Source of the DNA: Oxalobacter paraformigenes
GTDB taxonomy: Bacteria; Pseudomonadota; Gammaproteobacteria; Burkholderiales; Burkholderiaceae_D
Assembly (NCBI RefSeq): GCF_000158475.2
Contig: NZ_KI392031.1
Span: 317,889 to 381,888 of the forward strand
Direction of reading: 5' to 3'
Length of the DNA stretch: 64,000 nucleotides
The stretch's first letter is position 1, and each line of letters opens with the position of its first letter. This document shows positions 26,396 through 38,240 of this stretch, in pieces. The notes under the pieces are model-generated. The model saw nothing but the letters and a program-made list of their open reading frames with translations. It was not told where the DNA came from and searched no databases. The translations under genes and the position numbers were made by a program.

Positions 26396-27948
26396 GTCTC
26401 GAAATTCTGCAATTGGTTGATGCGCTGGCGCGCGAAAAAAACGTCGACAAGGAAATCGTTCTGGGCGCGCTTGAGCATGCTTTGGCGCTGGCCACAAAAA
26501 AACGTTATCCGGGAGACGTCGATATCCGGGTGGCGATCGACCGCCAGTCCGGCGAGGTGGAAACGTTCCGGCGCTGGCATGTCGTGCCGGATGAAGCCGG
26601 GCTGCAACAGCCGGATCAGGAGATGCTCTTTTTTGAGGCAAAAGAGCAGTTTCCGGATATCGAAGTGGGCGATTATATCGAGGATCATGTCGAATCCGTC
26701 GATCTGGGCCGCCGCTTTGCACAGGATACGAAACAGATCGTATTGCAGCGTATCCGTGACGCGGAACGCGAACAGATTCTCCAGGATTTCCTGGATCGGG
26801 GCGATTCACTGGTCACGGGAACCGTCAAGCGGATGGAACGGGGCGACGCGATTGTCGAATCCGGCAAGGTGGAAGCCCGCTTGCCGCGCGAGCAGATGAT
26901 TCCGAAAGAAAATCTCCGGATCGGCGACCGTGTGCGCGCCTATATCCTCCGTGTCGAGCGTGGCGCGCGCGGCCCTCAGGTCATCCTGTCGCGAACCGCG
27001 CCGGAATTCATTGTCAAGCTGTTTGAGCTGGAAGTGCCTGAAATCGAGCAGGGTCTTCTGGAAATCAAGTCGGCGGCACGCGATCCCGGCGTTCGCGCCA
27101 AGATCGCCGTCTATACCGCCGACAAGCGGATCGATCCGATCGGCACCTGTGTCGGCATGCGGGGTTCGCGCGTTCAGGCCGTAACCGGCGAGCTGGGAGG
27201 CGAACGGGTCGATATCGTGCTGTGGTCGGAAGACCCGGCGCAATTCGTGATCGGGGCGCTGGCGCCTGCCAATGTGTCGTCTATTGTGGTCGATGAAGAC
27301 AAGCATGCCATGGACGTGATCGTCGATGAGGAAAATCTGGCGATCGCCATCGGCCGAAGCGGGCAGAATGTCCGTCTGGCGACCGAACTGACCGGCTGGA
27401 AGATCAATATCATGACGGCGGAGGAATCGGCGGACAAGACGGCACTGGAAAAAGCCGAATTGCAGAAACTTTTCATGGAAAAACTCGACGTCGATTCCGA
27501 AGTGGCGGACATTCTGATTGAGGAAGGGTTCACTTCGCTGGAGGAAATCGCTTACGTGCCGATCAATGAAATGCTGGATATCGAGGCGTTCGATGAAGAA
27601 ACGGTCAACGAGATCCGTCAGCGGGCCCGCGATGCCTTGATTACCGAAGCGATTGTGTCTGAAGAAGGCATGGCCGGCATGGAAGAAGCCCTGTCCGGTC
27701 TGGAAGGCATGAGCCGCAGTGTGGCGGGCAAGCTGGGGCTGGCCGGCGTCAAGACGCTGGAACGTTTTGCCGGGCTGGCGTATGACGAGTTCGGCGCCAT
27801 TCTTGCCTTGCCTGTCGAACGTGCGCGCCAGCTCCTGGAAAACGAGTTTGCCGATGTAACGGATGAAGAAATGAAACTGATCGATGCCAAATACGATGAT
27901 GAAGCGAAAGAATTGCAGGCGCGTGCCTGGAAACTGATGGAGTCCTGA
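26392..27948 (+). CDS. nusA: transcription termination/antitermination factor NusA
   Basis: NusA binds RNA polymerase and modulates pausing, termination and antitermination. The 518-residue protein has the N-terminal polymerase-binding domain ([22 protein letters not shown]), an S1 domain about 135-200 ([17 protein letters not shown]), two KH domains ([21 protein letters not shown] and [20 protein letters not shown]), and two C-terminal acidic helix-hairpin-helix repeats ([40 protein letters not shown]). This two-AR-repeat form is that of E. coli and other proteobacteria. It begins inside the end of rimP and is followed by infB after 61 bases. Confidence 0.98.
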   Translation: MSLEILQLVDALAREKNVDKEIVLGALEHALALATKKRYPGDVDIRVAIDRQSGEVETFRRWHVVPDEAGLQQPDQEMLFFEAKEQFPDIEVGDYIEDHVESVDLGRRFAQDTKQIVLQRIRDAEREQILQDFLDRGDSLVTGTVKRMERGDAIVESGKVEARLPREQMIPKENLRIGDRVRAYILRVERGARGPQVILSRTAPEFIVKLFELEVPEIEQGLLEIKSAARDPGVRAKIAVYTADKRIDPIGTCVGMRGSRVQAVTGELGGERVDIVLWSEDPAQFVIGALAPANVSSIVVDEDKHAMDVIVDEENLAIAIGRSGQNVRLATELTGWKINIMTAEESADKTALEKAELQKLFMEKLDVDSEVADILIEEGFTSLEEIAYVPINEMLDIEAFDEETVNEIRQRARDALITEAIVSEEGMAGMEEALSGLEGMSRSVAGKLGLAGVKTLERFAGLAYDEFGAILALPVERARQLLENEFADVTDEEMKLIDAKYDDEAKELQARAWKLMES

Positions 27949-28009
27949 CTGGACGAAAGCTTTTTTCCCTTATCGAATTTGCCGCATCTATTAGAAGAAA
28001 GAGGAATGA

Positions 28010-30949
28010 ATGGCGATTAACAATGTAGCCCAATTTGCTGCCGAACTGAATGTGCCTTCCGACATGCTATTGAAACAGTTGCGGGATGCCGGTGTGGAAA
28101 AAAATTCAGTCAACGATACGCTGAGCAAGGAAGACAAGGATAAACTGTTGAGTTATTTGCGTGGTGTGCATGGCGCTCCGGCGGGAGAGAAGCGTAAAAT
28201 TTCGTTGACGCGCAAGGAAACGAGCGAAATCAAGCAGGCCGATGCGACAGGCAAATCCAGGACGATCCAGGTCGAAGTCAGAAAAAAACGGACGTTCGTC
28301 AAACGGGATGAGCCCGCGCTCCGTTCCGAAGTGGAACAGAGAAGAGCGGTTCCCCCGGTGATCGACGAGGCGGAAAAGCAGCGCCGCGCCGAGGAAGCGC
28401 GCCGTCAGGCCGAGCTGATTGCGAGACAGGAAGCCGAGTTGCGTGAAAAACAGGCGCAACTGGCGAGGATGGAAGAAGAAAAGCAGGCCAGACTCAGGGC
28501 CGAAGAAGAAGCCCGGAACGAAGCGGAAGCATTGAAGAGGAAAGAAGCCGAACAGCGTGAAGCGGTCTTGAAGATGCAGCGTGAAGCCGAGCAGACGGAA
28601 AAGGAAAAGCAGCAGATGGCGGCTGAGGAACGGGAAGCGGCCGAAGCGTTGAAGAAAGCGGAAATGGCAAGGATGGCTGAAGAGGCGGCACGGGCTGAAA
28701 AAGCGCGGAAAGAAGCGGAAGCGGAACGGATCAGACGGGCCGAAGAGGCGGAACGCGCGAGAAAAGCCGTTGAAGACGAAGTTGCCCAGATCAAGGCGAT
28801 GATGAGCGGCGCCCGCAAAGTCGTCAAGCAGCCTGCAAAACCGGTCGCGGCTCCCGCGGCTCCCGCTTCTGCAACGGCTGACAACCGCGATGCGGCCAAG
28901 AAGGCAGCGGGTACCCTTTCCCGTCCGGCACAACAACAGACAGCCAAACCGGCCGACAAGAAGCCTGCTCCGGCTCCCGCCAAGGGCGACAAGAAATCCT
29001 CGGGCGACAAAAAGGCAGCCAAGACAGCGGGTTGGGAGGAATCCGGCAAGAAACGCGGTTCCGGACTCAAAACGCGCGGCGGCGATACGTCGGGGCGCGA
29101 TGGATGGCGCAGCAGTTTGGGCGGCTCCAAGGGACGTCGTCATGCGCAGCTTGCCGAACGGGAAAGCAATTTCCATCAGCCGACGGAGGCCATCGTTCAC
29201 GATGTGTACGTTCCGGAAACGATTACGGTGGCCGAATTGGCCCACAAGATGGCGGTGAAAGCTTCTGAAGTCATCAAGCAACTGATGAAACTGGGCCAGA
29301 TGGTCACGATCAATCAGGTGCTGGATCAGGAAACGGCCATGATTTTGGTCGAGGAAATGGGACATCGCGCCTTTGCCGCCAGGATTCAGGATGTGGAATC
29401 GCAGCTGGAAGAAATCGGCAGGAACGACAATGCCGAGCTGTTGCCGCGGGCGCCGGTCGTAACCGTCATGGGCCATGTCGATCACGGCAAGACTTCCCTT
29501 CTGGACTATATCCGGCGTACCAAAATCGCTTCCGGCGAAGCGGGCGGCATTACCCAGCATATCGGCGCCTATCACGTCAAGACCGAGCGCGGTATCGTGA
29601 CTTTCCTGGATACGCCGGGGCATGAAGCGTTTACCGCCATGCGCGCCCGTGGCGCGAAAGCGACTGACATTGTGATTCTGGTCGTCGCGGCCGACGATGG
29701 CGTCATGCCGCAGACGAAAGAAGCGATTGCCCACGCGAAAGCGGCTGGTGTGCCCATTGTCGTGGCGATCAACAAGGTGGACAAGCAGGGCGCCAACATC
29801 AACCGCGTCACGCAGGAACTGGTGGCCGAACAGGTGATGCCGGAAGAATACGGCGGCGATTCCCCGTTCGTGCCGGTTTCGGCGAAAACGGGACAGGGCA
29901 TTGATTCATTATTGGAAAACGTGCTTTTGCAGGCCGAAATCCTGGAACTGAAAGCGCCGGTCGAGGCTATGGCGAAAGGCATCGTGATCGAGGCGCGTCT
30001 GGACAAGGGGCGCGGCCCGGTCGCGACCGTTCTGGTGCAGTCCGGTACCCTGCATCGGGGCGACGTCGTTCTGGCGGGGCAGGAATTCGGTCGTGTCCGG
30101 GCCATGCTGGATGAAACCGGGAAGGCGATTTCGGAAGCCGGCCCGAGCATTCCGGTGGAAATCCAGGGCTTGACGGGCGTTCCGTCGGCCGGTGAGGAAA
30201 TCGTTGTTTTAAACGATGAACGTAAGGCGCGCGAAATCGGCCTGTTCCGTCAGGGCAAGTTCCGCGACGTCAAGCTGGCCAAACAGCAGGCGGCCAAACT
30301 GGAAAACATGTTCGACCAGATAGCCGAAGGCGAAGTGAAGACGCTGCCGCTGATCGTCAAGACCGACGTGCAGGGGTCGCAGGAAGCGCTGGCTGCCTCG
30401 CTTCTGAAGTTGTCCAATGATGAAGTCCGCGTCCAGATCGTTCATGCCGCCGTCGGCGGCATCACGGAAACGGACGTCAATCTGGCGCTCGCTTCCAAGG
30501 CCGTCATTATCGGCTTTAACACCCGGGCCGACGCGCAGGCGCGTCATCTGGCGGAAGCAAACGGCGTCGATATCCGGTACTACAATATCATTTACGATGC
30601 CATTGATGAAGTGAAGGCCGCCATGTCGGGGATGCTGGCGCCTGAAAAACGCGAGCACGCTCTGGGACTGGTCGAAATCAGACAGGTTATCATGGTCAGC
30701 CGCGTGGGGGCGATTGCAGGCTGCTTCGTGACCGAAGGGCTGGTTCGTCGCGGCTCGCCAGTGCACCTGTTGCGCGACAACGTGGTGATCTGGTCGGGTG
30801 AAATCGATTCGTTGAAACGGTTCAAGGACGATGTGAAGGAAGTGAAAGCCGGGTTCGAGTGCGGTTTGACCCTGAAGAATTACAACGATATCAAGGTCGG
30901 CGACCAGATCGAAGTGTATGAAATCCAGGAAATCGCCCGCAGCCTGTGA
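28010..30949 (+). CDS. infB: translation initiation factor IF-2
   Basis: The GTPase that brings initiator tRNA to the ribosome. The 979-residue chain has an N-terminal IF2N domain ([21 protein letters not shown]), a long charged coiled coil rich in EAE/KAE (about 120-270), an Ala-Pro-Lys low-complexity linker, a second IF2N domain and a complete GTPase core: [12 protein letters not shown] (P-loop), [12 protein letters not shown] (switch II) and NKVDKQG. Domains II-IV follow to the C-terminus ([16 protein letters not shown]). The long N-terminal region is typical of betaproteobacteria. It is the third gene of the operon. Confidence 0.98.
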   Translation: MAINNVAQFAAELNVPSDMLLKQLRDAGVEKNSVNDTLSKEDKDKLLSYLRGVHGAPAGEKRKISLTRKETSEIKQADATGKSRTIQVEVRKKRTFVKRDEPALRSEVEQRRAVPPVIDEAEKQRRAEEARRQAELIARQEAELREKQAQLARMEEEKQARLRAEEEARNEAEALKRKEAEQREAVLKMQREAEQTEKEKQQMAAEEREAAEALKKAEMARMAEEAARAEKARKEAEAERIRRAEEAERARKAVEDEVAQIKAMMSGARKVVKQPAKPVAAPAAPASATADNRDAAKKAAGTLSRPAQQQTAKPADKKPAPAPAKGDKKSSGDKKAAKTAGWEESGKKRGSGLKTRGGDTSGRDGWRSSLGGSKGRRHAQLAERESNFHQPTEAIVHDVYVPETITVAELAHKMAVKASEVIKQLMKLGQMVTINQVLDQETAMILVEEMGHRAFAARIQDVESQLEEIGRNDNAELLPRAPVVTVMGHVDHGKTSLLDYIRRTKIASGEAGGITQHIGAYHVKTERGIVTFLDTPGHEAFTAMRARGAKATDIVILVVAADDGVMPQTKEAIAHAKAAGVPIVVAINKVDKQGANINRVTQELVAEQVMPEEYGGDSPFVPVSAKTGQGIDSLLENVLLQAEILELKAPVEAMAKGIVIEARLDKGRGPVATVLVQSGTLHRGDVVLAGQEFGRVRAMLDETGKAISEAGPSIPVEIQGLTGVPSAGEEIVVLNDERKAREIGLFRQGKFRDVKLAKQQAAKLENMFDQIAEGEVKTLPLIVKTDVQGSQEALAASLLKLSNDEVRVQIVHAAVGGITETDVNLALASKAVIIGFNTRADAQARHLAEANGVDIRYYNIIYDAIDEVKAAMSGMLAPEKREHALGLVEIRQVIMVSRVGAIAGCFVTEGLVRRGSPVHLLRDNVVIWSGEIDSLKRFKDDVKEVKAGFECGLTLKNYNDIKVGDQIEVYEIQEIARSL

Positions 30950-31019
30950 TTTTTCATGCGCGGGATGCCGGATTTGGGGTATGGTAATGACTGTGGTTAA
31001 TTTATAAAGGGAGTGGATC

Positions 31020-31409
31020 ATGGCACGACACAGCAAATCGATTCCCGGCCGCAGCTTGCGTGTGGCTGACCAGATCCAGCGCGATCTGTCCGATATCATT
31101 TTTTCGGAACTGAAAGACCCGAATGTCGGGATGGTGACGATTACGGAAGTGAAAGTCACCCCTGATTACGCCAACGCCAGGGTTTATTTCACCATGTTGG
31201 ACGATAAGCCGGAAACGGTGAAAAAAACGCTGGACAGCCTCCAGCATGCTTCCGGTTTCATCCGGATGCAGCTGGGCAAACGGCTTCATATCCATACGCT
31301 GCCCCAGCTGGCTTTCATTTACGACAATTCCATTGCGGAAGGGGTGGCGCTGTCGCATCTGATTGATGTCGCCAATGCCGAAAGGGCAAAAGACGGGGAT
31401 GGGGTCTGA
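31020..31409 (+). CDS. rbfA: ribosome-binding factor A
   Basis: RbfA matures the 5' end of 16S rRNA within the 30S subunit. The 129-residue protein starts [20 protein letters not shown] and carries the KH-like core [23 protein letters not shown] and ARVYFTM, then [27 protein letters not shown]. All are standard RbfA blocks. A ribosome site GGGAG lies 8 bases upstream. It lies 70 bases after infB and 57 before truB in the same direction. Confidence 0.97.
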   Translation: MARHSKSIPGRSLRVADQIQRDLSDIIFSELKDPNVGMVTITEVKVTPDYANARVYFTMLDDKPETVKKTLDSLQHASGFIRMQLGKRLHIHTLPQLAFIYDNSIAEGVALSHLIDVANAERAKDGDGV

Positions 31410-31466
31410 TGGCGTGGTGGCGGCTGGATGAGGCCGGTTTCTTTTTGATGGCGGTGTGACAGATTC

Positions 31467-32423
31467 ATGAAAAATCCGGTTCCCGCCAAAAAAAAACGGC
31501 TTGATGTGCATGGCGTGCTGCTGCTGGATAAACCGGCCGGCATCTCCAGCAACGATGCCCTGATCCGGGCCAAAAGAATCTTCAATGCGAAAAAGGCCGG
31601 TCATACCGGCACGCTCGATCCTTTCGCCACGGGCCTTCTGCCGCTCTGTTTTGGTGAAGCCACCAAGTTTTCGCAGGATTTGCTGGATGCCGACAAGACG
31701 TATGAGACGGTCGTTCATCTCGGTATCCGGACAACGACCGGCGATACGGAAGGCGAGATTGTCGAAAGAACGGATGCCGTTTCGTTCCGGACCGATGAAA
31801 TCGAGGCGGTGCTTTCGCGTTTCAGGGGCGATATCCGGCAAGTTCCTCCGATGTATTCGGCGCTGAAACGGGATGGCAAACCCCTGTATGAGTATGCACG
31901 GGCCGGTATCGAACTCGAACGGGAAGCGCGTGCCGTGACGGTTCACGAACTGACGCTTCTGGATTATTCAGCGCCCTGCCTCGCTTTGCGGGTAAGGTGC
32001 AGCAAGGGAACGTATATCCGCGCGCTGGGGGAAGATATCGGCCAGGCGCTGGGATGCGGCGCTCACCTGAAAAGCTTGCGGCGTACCCGGGTCGGTTTTC
32101 TGACGCTCGATTCGGCGGTTTCGCTCCCGGCTCTGGAAGAGGCAGGCGGGAAGACGGCCGGCGGGAATCCCCCATCGCTGGAACCGGTCGATTATCTGTT
32201 GTCTTCCTTTCCCTCGCTTGCCCTGAATGCGGTTCTGGCAAAACGTTTCCTGAACGGCCAGCGGCTTTCGCTGGCGAAGGAAAACATCGGAACAGCCGGC
32301 ATGACCGGACGTTGCCGCGTTTATGCCGAAAACGGTGTTTTCATGGGGACAGCAGAGATACGGCCCGATGGTGTTCTGGCTCCGGAACGGCTTGTTGCGC
32401 TGCCGGATGTTTTTGCAAGCTGA
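31467..32423 (+). CDS. truB: tRNA pseudouridine(55) synthase
   Basis: TruB makes the universal pseudouridine 55 in the T loop of tRNAs. The 318-residue protein has the catalytic-Asp motif GHTGTLDPFATGLLPLCFG, the pairing segment KAGHTGTLD, and the RCSKGTYIRALGEDIGQ block. A short PUA-like C-terminal domain with EPVDYLLSSFP follows. It is 57 bases after rbfA, the usual operon order in Burkholderiales. A hydrophilic 14-residue extension precedes the core. Confidence 0.97.
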   Translation: MKNPVPAKKKRLDVHGVLLLDKPAGISSNDALIRAKRIFNAKKAGHTGTLDPFATGLLPLCFGEATKFSQDLLDADKTYETVVHLGIRTTTGDTEGEIVERTDAVSFRTDEIEAVLSRFRGDIRQVPPMYSALKRDGKPLYEYARAGIELEREARAVTVHELTLLDYSAPCLALRVRCSKGTYIRALGEDIGQALGCGAHLKSLRRTRVGFLTLDSAVSLPALEEAGGKTAGGNPPSLEPVDYLLSSFPSLALNAVLAKRFLNGQRLSLAKENIGTAGMTGRCRVYAENGVFMGTAEIRPDGVLAPERLVALPDVFAS

Positions 32424-32562
32424 ATTTGGAACAGCCTTTTTGAAATACGGTTTTGCAGATGGGCGTTTGACGCTTTTTCTTTTATTTCCCAATCCCCGCT
32501 GTGGGAAAACGATCGCGTGCTAGAATACCCAGTTATCCTTTTTTTCAACTATTCGAGTTTTT

Positions 32563-34395
32563 ATGTCTGAAACCAAACGCGCTATCCGCAATGTCGCGAT
32601 TATCGCTCACGTCGATCATGGCAAAACCACGCTGGTCGATCAGTTGTTGCGTCAATCGGGAACTTTCCGTGAAAATCAGGCCGTCAGCGAACGGGTGATG
32701 GATTCCAACGATCTGGAAAAGGAGCGCGGGATTACCATTCTCGCGAAGAACTGTGCCGTGGAATACGAGGGAACGCATATCAATATTGTCGATACCCCGG
32801 GCCATGCCGATTTCGGCGGTGAAGTGGAGCGCGTCCTGTCGATGGTGGACAGTGTGCTGCTTCTGGTCGATGCGGTGGAAGGGCCGATGCCGCAAACCCG
32901 CTTCGTGACCCGCAAAGCGCTGGGGCTCGGTCTGAAACCGATTGTCGTCATCAACAAGATCGACCGGCCGGGCGCCCGGCCGGACTGGGTGATCAATGCC
33001 ACTTTCGAACTCTTTGACAAGCTGGGCGCGACCGAGGAACAGCTCGATTTTCCGGTCATTTACGCGTCGGGCCTAAACGGTTATGCCGGTCTGGACGACA
33101 GTGTCCGTTCCGGGGACATGAGGCCGCTATTCGACGCCATTTTGCAATACGTTCCGGTGCGGGACGCCGATCCCGACGGCCCGTTCCAGATGCAGATTTC
33201 CTCGCTCGATTATTCTTCTTATGTGGGCAAGATCGGGATTGGCCGGGTCAATCGCGGGCGCGTCAGGCCGCTTCAGGATGTTGTCATCATGAACGGCCCC
33301 GAATCGGCGCCCGTCAAGGCACGCGTCAATCAGGTGCTGTCTTTCAAGGGGCTGGAACGCAAGGTCATTGATGAAGCGTCTGCGGGCGATATCGTTCTGA
33401 TAAACGGGATTGAAGCGATTGATATCGGTTCGACGATATGCGATCCCGAACATCCGGAAGCGCTGCCGATGCTGACGGTGGACGAACCGACCCTGACGAT
33501 GAATTTCATGGTGAATACGTCGCCTTTTGCGGGCCGGGAAGGCAAGTTTGTCACCAGCCGCCAGTTGCGCGAACGGCTCGAACGCGAACTGAAGTCGAAT
33601 GTGGCCTTGCGGGTTGCGCCGACGGATGACGATACGGTTTTCGAGGTGTCCGGCCGTGGCGAACTGCATCTGACGATCCTGATCGAAAACATGCGGCGCG
33701 AAGGGTATGAGCTGGCCGTTTCCCGCCCGCGGGTTGTGTACAAGACGATCGACGGCATCCGGCATGAACCCTATGAAGCCTTGACCGTCGATGTGGATGA
33801 GGCCCATCAGGGCGGCGTCATGGAAGAACTGGGCCGTCGCCGCGGTGAATTGCAGGATATGCAGCCCGATTCCAAGGGACGCGTCCGGCTGGAATACAGG
33901 ATTCCCGCGCGGGGCCTGATCGGTTTCCAGAGCGAATTCATGACCCTGACGCGCGGCACGGGCATCATGAGCCACGTTTTCGACGACTATTATCCGGTCG
34001 ATGAAAACCGGCCCGATACCGGCGGCCGCAGAAACGGCGTGCTGATTTCGCAGGAAGACGGGGCAGCCGTTGCCTATGCCCTTTGGAAACTTCAGGACCG
34101 GGGGCGGATGTTCGTCAATCATAACGATCCGGTTTACGAAGGCATGATTATCGGCATTCATTCCCGCGAAAACGATATTGTCGTCAATCCGATCAAGGGA
34201 AAACAGCTGACCAATATCCGCGCTTCCGGCACAGACGAGGCGGTGCGTCTGGTGCCGCCTATCCAGATGTCGCTGGAATATGCCGTCGAATTCATCGAGG
34301 ATGACGAACTGGTGGAAATCACGCCGAAAAGCATCCGTTTGCGCAAGCGCTATCTGTCCGATATCGACCGCCGGCGCGCAAGCCGGTCTTCGTGA
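32563..34395 (+). CDS. typA: ribosome-associated GTPase BipA/TypA
   Basis: A translational GTPase related to EF-G that binds ribosomes under stress and helps 50S assembly at low temperature. The 610-residue protein has P-loop [15 protein letters not shown], switch motif [29 protein letters not shown], domain II, the domain III/V block [20 protein letters not shown] and the BipA-specific C-terminal domain with [27 protein letters not shown]. It starts 140 bases after truB, so it may have its own promoter. A hairpin with a GCAA loop (34431-34452) follows the stop. Confidence 0.97.
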   Translation: MSETKRAIRNVAIIAHVDHGKTTLVDQLLRQSGTFRENQAVSERVMDSNDLEKERGITILAKNCAVEYEGTHINIVDTPGHADFGGEVERVLSMVDSVLLLVDAVEGPMPQTRFVTRKALGLGLKPIVVINKIDRPGARPDWVINATFELFDKLGATEEQLDFPVIYASGLNGYAGLDDSVRSGDMRPLFDAILQYVPVRDADPDGPFQMQISSLDYSSYVGKIGIGRVNRGRVRPLQDVVIMNGPESAPVKARVNQVLSFKGLERKVIDEASAGDIVLINGIEAIDIGSTICDPEHPEALPMLTVDEPTLTMNFMVNTSPFAGREGKFVTSRQLRERLERELKSNVALRVAPTDDDTVFEVSGRGELHLTILIENMRREGYELAVSRPRVVYKTIDGIRHEPYEALTVDVDEAHQGGVMEELGRRRGELQDMQPDSKGRVRLEYRIPARGLIGFQSEFMTLTRGTGIMSHVFDDYYPVDENRPDTGGRRNGVLISQEDGAAVAYALWKLQDRGRMFVNHNDPVYEGMIIGIHSRENDIVVNPIKGKQLTNIRASGTDEAVRLVPPIQMSLEYAVEFIEDDELVEITPKSIRLRKRYLSDIDRRRASRSS

Positions 34396-34430
34396 AGTCG
34401 GGTGTTTTGGAGGGAAAGGGAAAGGAGCCG

Positions 34431-34452
34431 CAAGGCTCCTTTCCGGTTTTCC
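34431..34452 (+). terminator. probable terminator of typA
   Basis: A nine-base stem with a GCAA tetraloop begins 36 bases after the stop codon. Only three T residues end the stem, so intrinsic efficiency is uncertain. Confidence 0.55.
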
Positions 34453-35002
34453 GGCGGCCGCAAAGGGATTTCAGCGGTAATCATGCAGAAAATGGGAGGA
34501 GCCTCCGGACAGGGGCGTTCTCCGGCAGGGGCGGTGCTTTTCATTTCTGTCACGGCAACAAGCGGGTGTCTTTGTCTCTTATCGCGCAAGTTGTTTGGGA
34601 AGACAAGTCAGACCCCAGAAAGAAAAGCGCTGTCCCGTCCGGTTTTAAAGACGTGTTTGCCAGCAGTCCATGCCGCGCGGCGGGTCCTGGCCGGACAGTT
34701 TTTTTTCAGTCTGGACACTTTATGGCTTTGAACGGGCGTTTTTCGAACCGGAAGATGAAGTCAATCTCGGAAAAGTTGCGCCGGCGCGACAAAAAGGAAA
34801 AATAATTTTTGGCGTCCCTTCTGGCGGAAATGAAATGGCCGAGTTTGCTTAACTTCAATAAAACTGAAAACAAGGCCTGTATTTTTCATTTTTTTCTTGA
34901 TTTTCACCGTAAATGGCTTGAATATGATCCGGTACGCTTTCAGGCCAATGACGCAGGGCAATTTTTGTCCATTCGGGGCGCTGGCGACGAAAACTTTTTT
35001 TC

Positions 35003-35031
35003 TTGACACATTTGTGGCTCGCTTGTTTAAT
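35003..35031 (+). promoter_or_regulatory. sigma-70 promoter of the HU gene
   Basis: A perfect TTGACA at 35003-35008 is separated by 17 bases from TTTAAT at 35026-35031, five of six matches to the -10 consensus. Transcription would start near 35038, about 50 bases before the ATG. Confidence 0.85.
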
Positions 35032-35088
35032 GCATGAATTCGGGCTTGTCCCAGATGACTTTTTAATTAATAGTGGGGGGGTTGTTGC

Positions 35089-35361
35089 GTGAATAAAACT
35101 GAGCTTATCGAGTATATCGCCAAATCTGCCGACATTTCCAAGGCGGCTGCCGCTCGTTCTCTGGATGCGGTAATGGAAGCGATTACAGAAACCTTGAAGA
35201 AAGATGGCAGCGTCACGCTGGTCGGTTTCGGTACCTTCAGCGTGGGCGAACGTGCCGCCCGTTCCGGTCGCAATCCGCGTACCGGAGAAGAAATCAAAAT
35301 CAAATCCGCCAGGGTTCCCAAATTCAGGGCTGGCAAATTGTTGAAAGATGCTGTAAACTAG
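35089..35361 (+). CDS. hupB: HU family DNA-binding protein
   Basis: A 90-residue histone-like protein that bends DNA non-specifically and compacts the nucleoid. It begins [21 protein letters not shown], has the glycine hinge [21 protein letters not shown] with the conserved proline that intercalates at bends, and ends [14 protein letters not shown]. These features separate HU from IHF, whose arms differ. The gene symbol is by convention for HU-beta-like copies and is less sure than the family. A consensus promoter lies upstream; tRNA genes follow 140 bases downstream. Confidence 0.93.
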   Translation: MNKTELIEYIAKSADISKAAAARSLDAVMEAITETLKKDGSVTLVGFGTFSVGERAARSGRNPRTGEEIKIKSARVPKFRAGKLLKDAVN

Positions 35362-35502
35362 CTCTTCTTTCGACGGTGCAAAAAACGTCCGGTTCCGAAG
35401 AGAAATTGTTTGAAATTTTTACTGGCAATTTTTTGGAAAGTGGTTTAAACTGGCGTTCTTTAGCGACATGACAAACGTCGGGTTTGACTGGCTAGGTGAA
35501 AC

Positions 35503-35578
35503 GGGTGCTTAGCTCAGTTGGTAGAGCGGCGCCCTTACAAGGCGTAGGTCGGGAGTTCGAGGCTCTCAGCACCCACCA
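35503..35578 (+). tRNA. tRNA-Val(UAC)
   Basis: Standard cloverleaf with acceptor GGGTGCT pairing with AGCACCC, an A discriminator and encoded CCA. The anticodon loop is CTTACAA, anticodon TAC, reading GUA and GUG. The D arm has AGCTCAGTTGGTAGAGC; the T arm has GTTCGAG. Confidence 0.97.
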
Positions 35579-35603
35579 AACAGTCGGACTGGAAAAAGTT
35601 TTA

Positions 35604-35680
35604 GGAGTGGTAGTTCAGTTGGTTAGAATATCGGCCTGTCACGCCGGGGGTCGCGGGTTCGAGTCCCGTCCACTCCGCCA
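35604..35680 (+). tRNA. tRNA-Asp(GUC)
   Basis: Acceptor GGAGTGG pairs with CCACTCC, followed by G and encoded CCA. The anticodon is GTC in the loop CTGTCAC. The T arm has GGTTCGAGTCC. It lies 25 bases after tRNA-Val, probably on the same transcript. Confidence 0.97.
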
Positions 35681-35690
35681 CAAACTGGAA

Positions 35691-35720
35691 AAGGCGAACA
35701 CTGCGTTCGCCTTTTTTTTT
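35691..35720 (+). terminator. intrinsic terminator of the tRNA-Val/tRNA-Asp transcript
   Basis: The stem AAGGCGAAC/GTTCGCCTT with a five-base loop is followed by nine T residues. Confidence 0.95.
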
Positions 35721-35759
35721 ATTGATTTTTGAATCGCTTCTTGATGGGCAGAAATCGCC

Positions 35760-37703
35760 ATGCTCGATTTTATACGCAGCCATAAACGTCTGACTCAGAT
35801 CATTCTTCTGGTTTTCATTATCCCTTCCTTTATTTTTGTCGGTGTCGAAGGCTACAAGCGCTTCGGTGACGGCGATGCGGTCGCCAAGGTCAACGGCAAG
35901 GCCATTACGCAGCAGGAATGGGACAATGCGCAGCGCGAACAGGCTGAACGGTTTCGCCAGCGCGCCGCCGTGCAGGGGCAGCCTTTCGATTCCAAATGGA
36001 TCGAGTCCTCGCAGTTCAAATGGGCGGTATTGCAGAACCTGATCAACAGGCGGGTATTGCTGGCTACCCTGAACAAGGAACATCTGACGGTTCCCGAGCA
36101 GGTCGTGCTCCAGAAAATCCGGGAAATTCCCGGGTTGATCGGCCCGGACGGAAAACTGAATGAAGCCCGTTACAAGGAAGTGCTGGCGGCACAGGGCCTG
36201 AATCCGGACATGCATTTCGCCCTGATGACCCAGGATATGGCCATGCAGCAGATTGCCGCCCCGATAGAATTTTCCGCTTTCGAACCGAAGGCGGTCGTGA
36301 CACGCGTCTGGAATCTTTTCGAACAGGAACGTGATGTGCAGCGTCTGGTGTTTGACGCCGGAGCCTACCGCAACAAGGTGAGCGTCACGGAAGACGATCT
36401 GACCGCTTTCTACAGGGCCCATGAAGCGCAGTTCACGATTCCCGAACACGCCGATGTGGAAGTCGTTGTGCTCGATATGCCGACGGTGGAAAAGAACGTG
36501 AAAATCAGCGATGCCGATTTGCAGAGCTATTATGAACAGAACAGGGACCGTTTTTCGATTCCCGAAGAAAGACGGGCGCAGCATATCCTGATTGCCGTCG
36601 CCAAAAACGCTTCCGACTCGGAAAAGGCCGAAGCGAAAAAGAAGGCGGAAGAGTTGCTTGCGCAACTGAAGGCCGATCCGTCCCGTTTTGCCGAACTGGC
36701 CAAAGCCCATTCGCAGGATCCGGGTTCGGCGAGAAATGGCGGCGATCTGGGCTTTTTTACCCGCGGCAAAATGGTCAAACCGTTCAACGATGCCGTTTTC
36801 GGTATGAAGAAAGGGGAAATCAGCGATCCGGTCCAGACGGATTTCGGTTATCACCTCATCGCGGTGACCGATATCAAACCGGCTGTTGCCAAACCGCTCT
36901 CGCAGGTGAAAGACAGTGTGTTGCAGGAATTGAAACGCCAGGAGACCAGTAAAAAATTCGCTGAAATGTCGGAAACGTTTTCCAATATGGTCTATGAAAA
37001 ACCGGACAGCCTGAAACCGGTTGCCGATGCCCTGAAACTGACCGTGCATACTTTCCCGAATCTGGCACGCGATCCGGCGGTTGCCGCCAGACAGAATCCG
37101 CTTCTCGCCGACCCGAAAATACTGCAGGCGATTTTCTCGGATGACGCGGTCAAGGGAAAACACAATACGGAAGCCGTCGAGGTTTCTCCACAGGTACTGG
37201 TCGCCGCCCGTATCGCAAAACATTACCCGGCAGAGCTGACCCCGTTTGAAAAGGTCAAGTCCGTTGTGAAGGCGCAGGTAACGAACGAAAAGGCGATGGC
37301 GCTGGCCAAGGCGGCCGGTGAAGCCGAACTGGCCAGACTGAAGGAAGGCGGCGCACCGTCCGGATTTTCGCCGGGACTTCTGGTGTCGCGGCAGAAGATC
37401 ACTATGGCGGGACGCTCCGATCTGGCGCCGGTCATGAAAGCCGACGTATCGAAACTGCCGGCGTATGTCGGGGTCGAAATGGCGCCGAACGGTTACATCA
37501 TCTATCGCATCACCCGGGTCGTCACGCCGGAGAAGACCGACGGGAAACTGCGTGAAGCGATGAGCCGCCAGATGACGAATGTCATGGCGCAGCAGGATCT
37601 GGCCGCTTATATGAACTATCTGAAACAGGAAGCCAAGGTCGAGATACTGGTCAAGAGCCCGGCGGAAGAAAAGGCCGAAGCCGGTTCCGGCGCCGCCCGG
37701 TAA
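35760..37703 (+). CDS. ppiD: periplasmic folding chaperone / peptidyl-prolyl isomerase PpiD
   Basis: A 647-residue membrane-anchored chaperone that receives proteins leaving the Sec translocon. It has one N-terminal transmembrane anchor ([19 protein letters not shown]) and then a SurA-like N-terminal domain. The parvulin domain at about 260-375 includes [37 protein letters not shown] and DFGYHLIAV. The remainder is periplasmic helical. A second parvulin-like segment is not obvious, as in PpiD generally. It starts 40 bases past the tRNA terminator and is followed by the thioesterase after 19 bases. Confidence 0.95.
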   Translation: MLDFIRSHKRLTQIILLVFIIPSFIFVGVEGYKRFGDGDAVAKVNGKAITQQEWDNAQREQAERFRQRAAVQGQPFDSKWIESSQFKWAVLQNLINRRVLLATLNKEHLTVPEQVVLQKIREIPGLIGPDGKLNEARYKEVLAAQGLNPDMHFALMTQDMAMQQIAAPIEFSAFEPKAVVTRVWNLFEQERDVQRLVFDAGAYRNKVSVTEDDLTAFYRAHEAQFTIPEHADVEVVVLDMPTVEKNVKISDADLQSYYEQNRDRFSIPEERRAQHILIAVAKNASDSEKAEAKKKAEELLAQLKADPSRFAELAKAHSQDPGSARNGGDLGFFTRGKMVKPFNDAVFGMKKGEISDPVQTDFGYHLIAVTDIKPAVAKPLSQVKDSVLQELKRQETSKKFAEMSETFSNMVYEKPDSLKPVADALKLTVHTFPNLARDPAVAARQNPLLADPKILQAIFSDDAVKGKHNTEAVEVSPQVLVAARIAKHYPAELTPFEKVKSVVKAQVTNEKAMALAKAAGEAELARLKEGGAPSGFSPGLLVSRQKITMAGRSDLAPVMKADVSKLPAYVGVEMAPNGYIIYRITRVVTPEKTDGKLREAMSRQMTNVMAQQDLAAYMNYLKQEAKVEILVKSPAEEKAEAGSGAAR

Positions 37704-37722
37704 GCGACGGGAAGGTGCAGGT

Positions 37723-38169
37723 ATGGTACAGCAGATCAGCGACAACCCGTTTTTGAAGGATCTGGGGCTGGAATTGCTCAGCATGGAAAACGGCACGGCG
37801 GAAGTCGGCATCCATTTGCAGGCGCAGCATATGAACAGCTGGCAAGTCATGCATGGCGGTATCATCATGACGCTTCTGGACGCGTGCATGGCCCGCGCGG
37901 CGCGTTCGCTGGTTCCCGAACTGACGTCGGCGGCGACAGTAGAGATGAAAACGAGTTTTTTCCAGCCGGGCGGAAAAATCAGCCAGCAGATTGTGGCGCG
38001 GGGCAGGGTACTGCACCGTTCGACGACCATGTATTATTGCGAGGGGGAAATATGGAATGGAGACGCCCTGATCGCGAAGTCGATGGGAACGTTCAAGGTT
38101 TTCCGCCGCAACGATATCGCGCGCCGGCTGAAAATGACCTCGTCGAAGCATCTGGCGGTGGGGGAATAG
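37723..38169 (+). CDS. PaaI-family hotdog thioesterase
   Basis: A 148-residue single-domain hotdog protein. The motif HGGIIMTLLDACMARAARS is the signature of the PaaI/YdiI thioesterase group, with His-Gly-Gly at the acyl-CoA site and Asp on the following helix. The second half (SAATVEMKTSFFQPG; GRVLHRSTTMYYCEGEI) completes the fold. The exact acyl-CoA substrate cannot be read. GGAAGG lies upstream of the ATG. It is 19 bases from ppiD and ends in a strong terminator, so the two form an operon. Confidence 0.93.
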   Translation: MVQQISDNPFLKDLGLELLSMENGTAEVGIHLQAQHMNSWQVMHGGIIMTLLDACMARAARSLVPELTSAATVEMKTSFFQPGGKISQQIVARGRVLHRSTTMYYCEGEIWNGDALIAKSMGTFKVFRRNDIARRLKMTSSKHLAVGE

Positions 38170-38200
38170 CCCCGTATAATCGCTTAAGACGGTAAAGATG

Positions 38201-38230
38201 AAAGAGCATGCCGCTGGCATGCTCTTTTTT
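38201..38230 (+). terminator. intrinsic terminator of the ppiD-thioesterase operon
   Basis: AAAGAGCATGCC and GGCATGCTCTTT form a 12-base stem with a GCT loop and a T-run that continues to 38231. On the minus strand the run of A before the stem would give a T-run after it, so it may also end the convergent membrane-protein gene. Confidence 0.92.
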
Positions 38231-38240
38231 TGCGCCGCGA

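Larger units (their letters stand above)
34396..35088. other. intergenic region between typA and the HU gene
   Basis: About 690 bases. A hairpin AAAGGAGCC-GCAA-GGCTCCTTT at 34431-34452 probably ends typA transcription. The middle has overlapping open frames but nothing with a ribosome site or known family. The right end is AT-rich and contains the HU promoter. No RNA gene was recognised. Confidence 0.5.

Noticed and set aside
35601-38030. 809-codon minus-strand frame across tRNA-Asp and ppiD
   Set aside because: It runs through a tRNA gene and antisense to ppiD, so it is a shadow.
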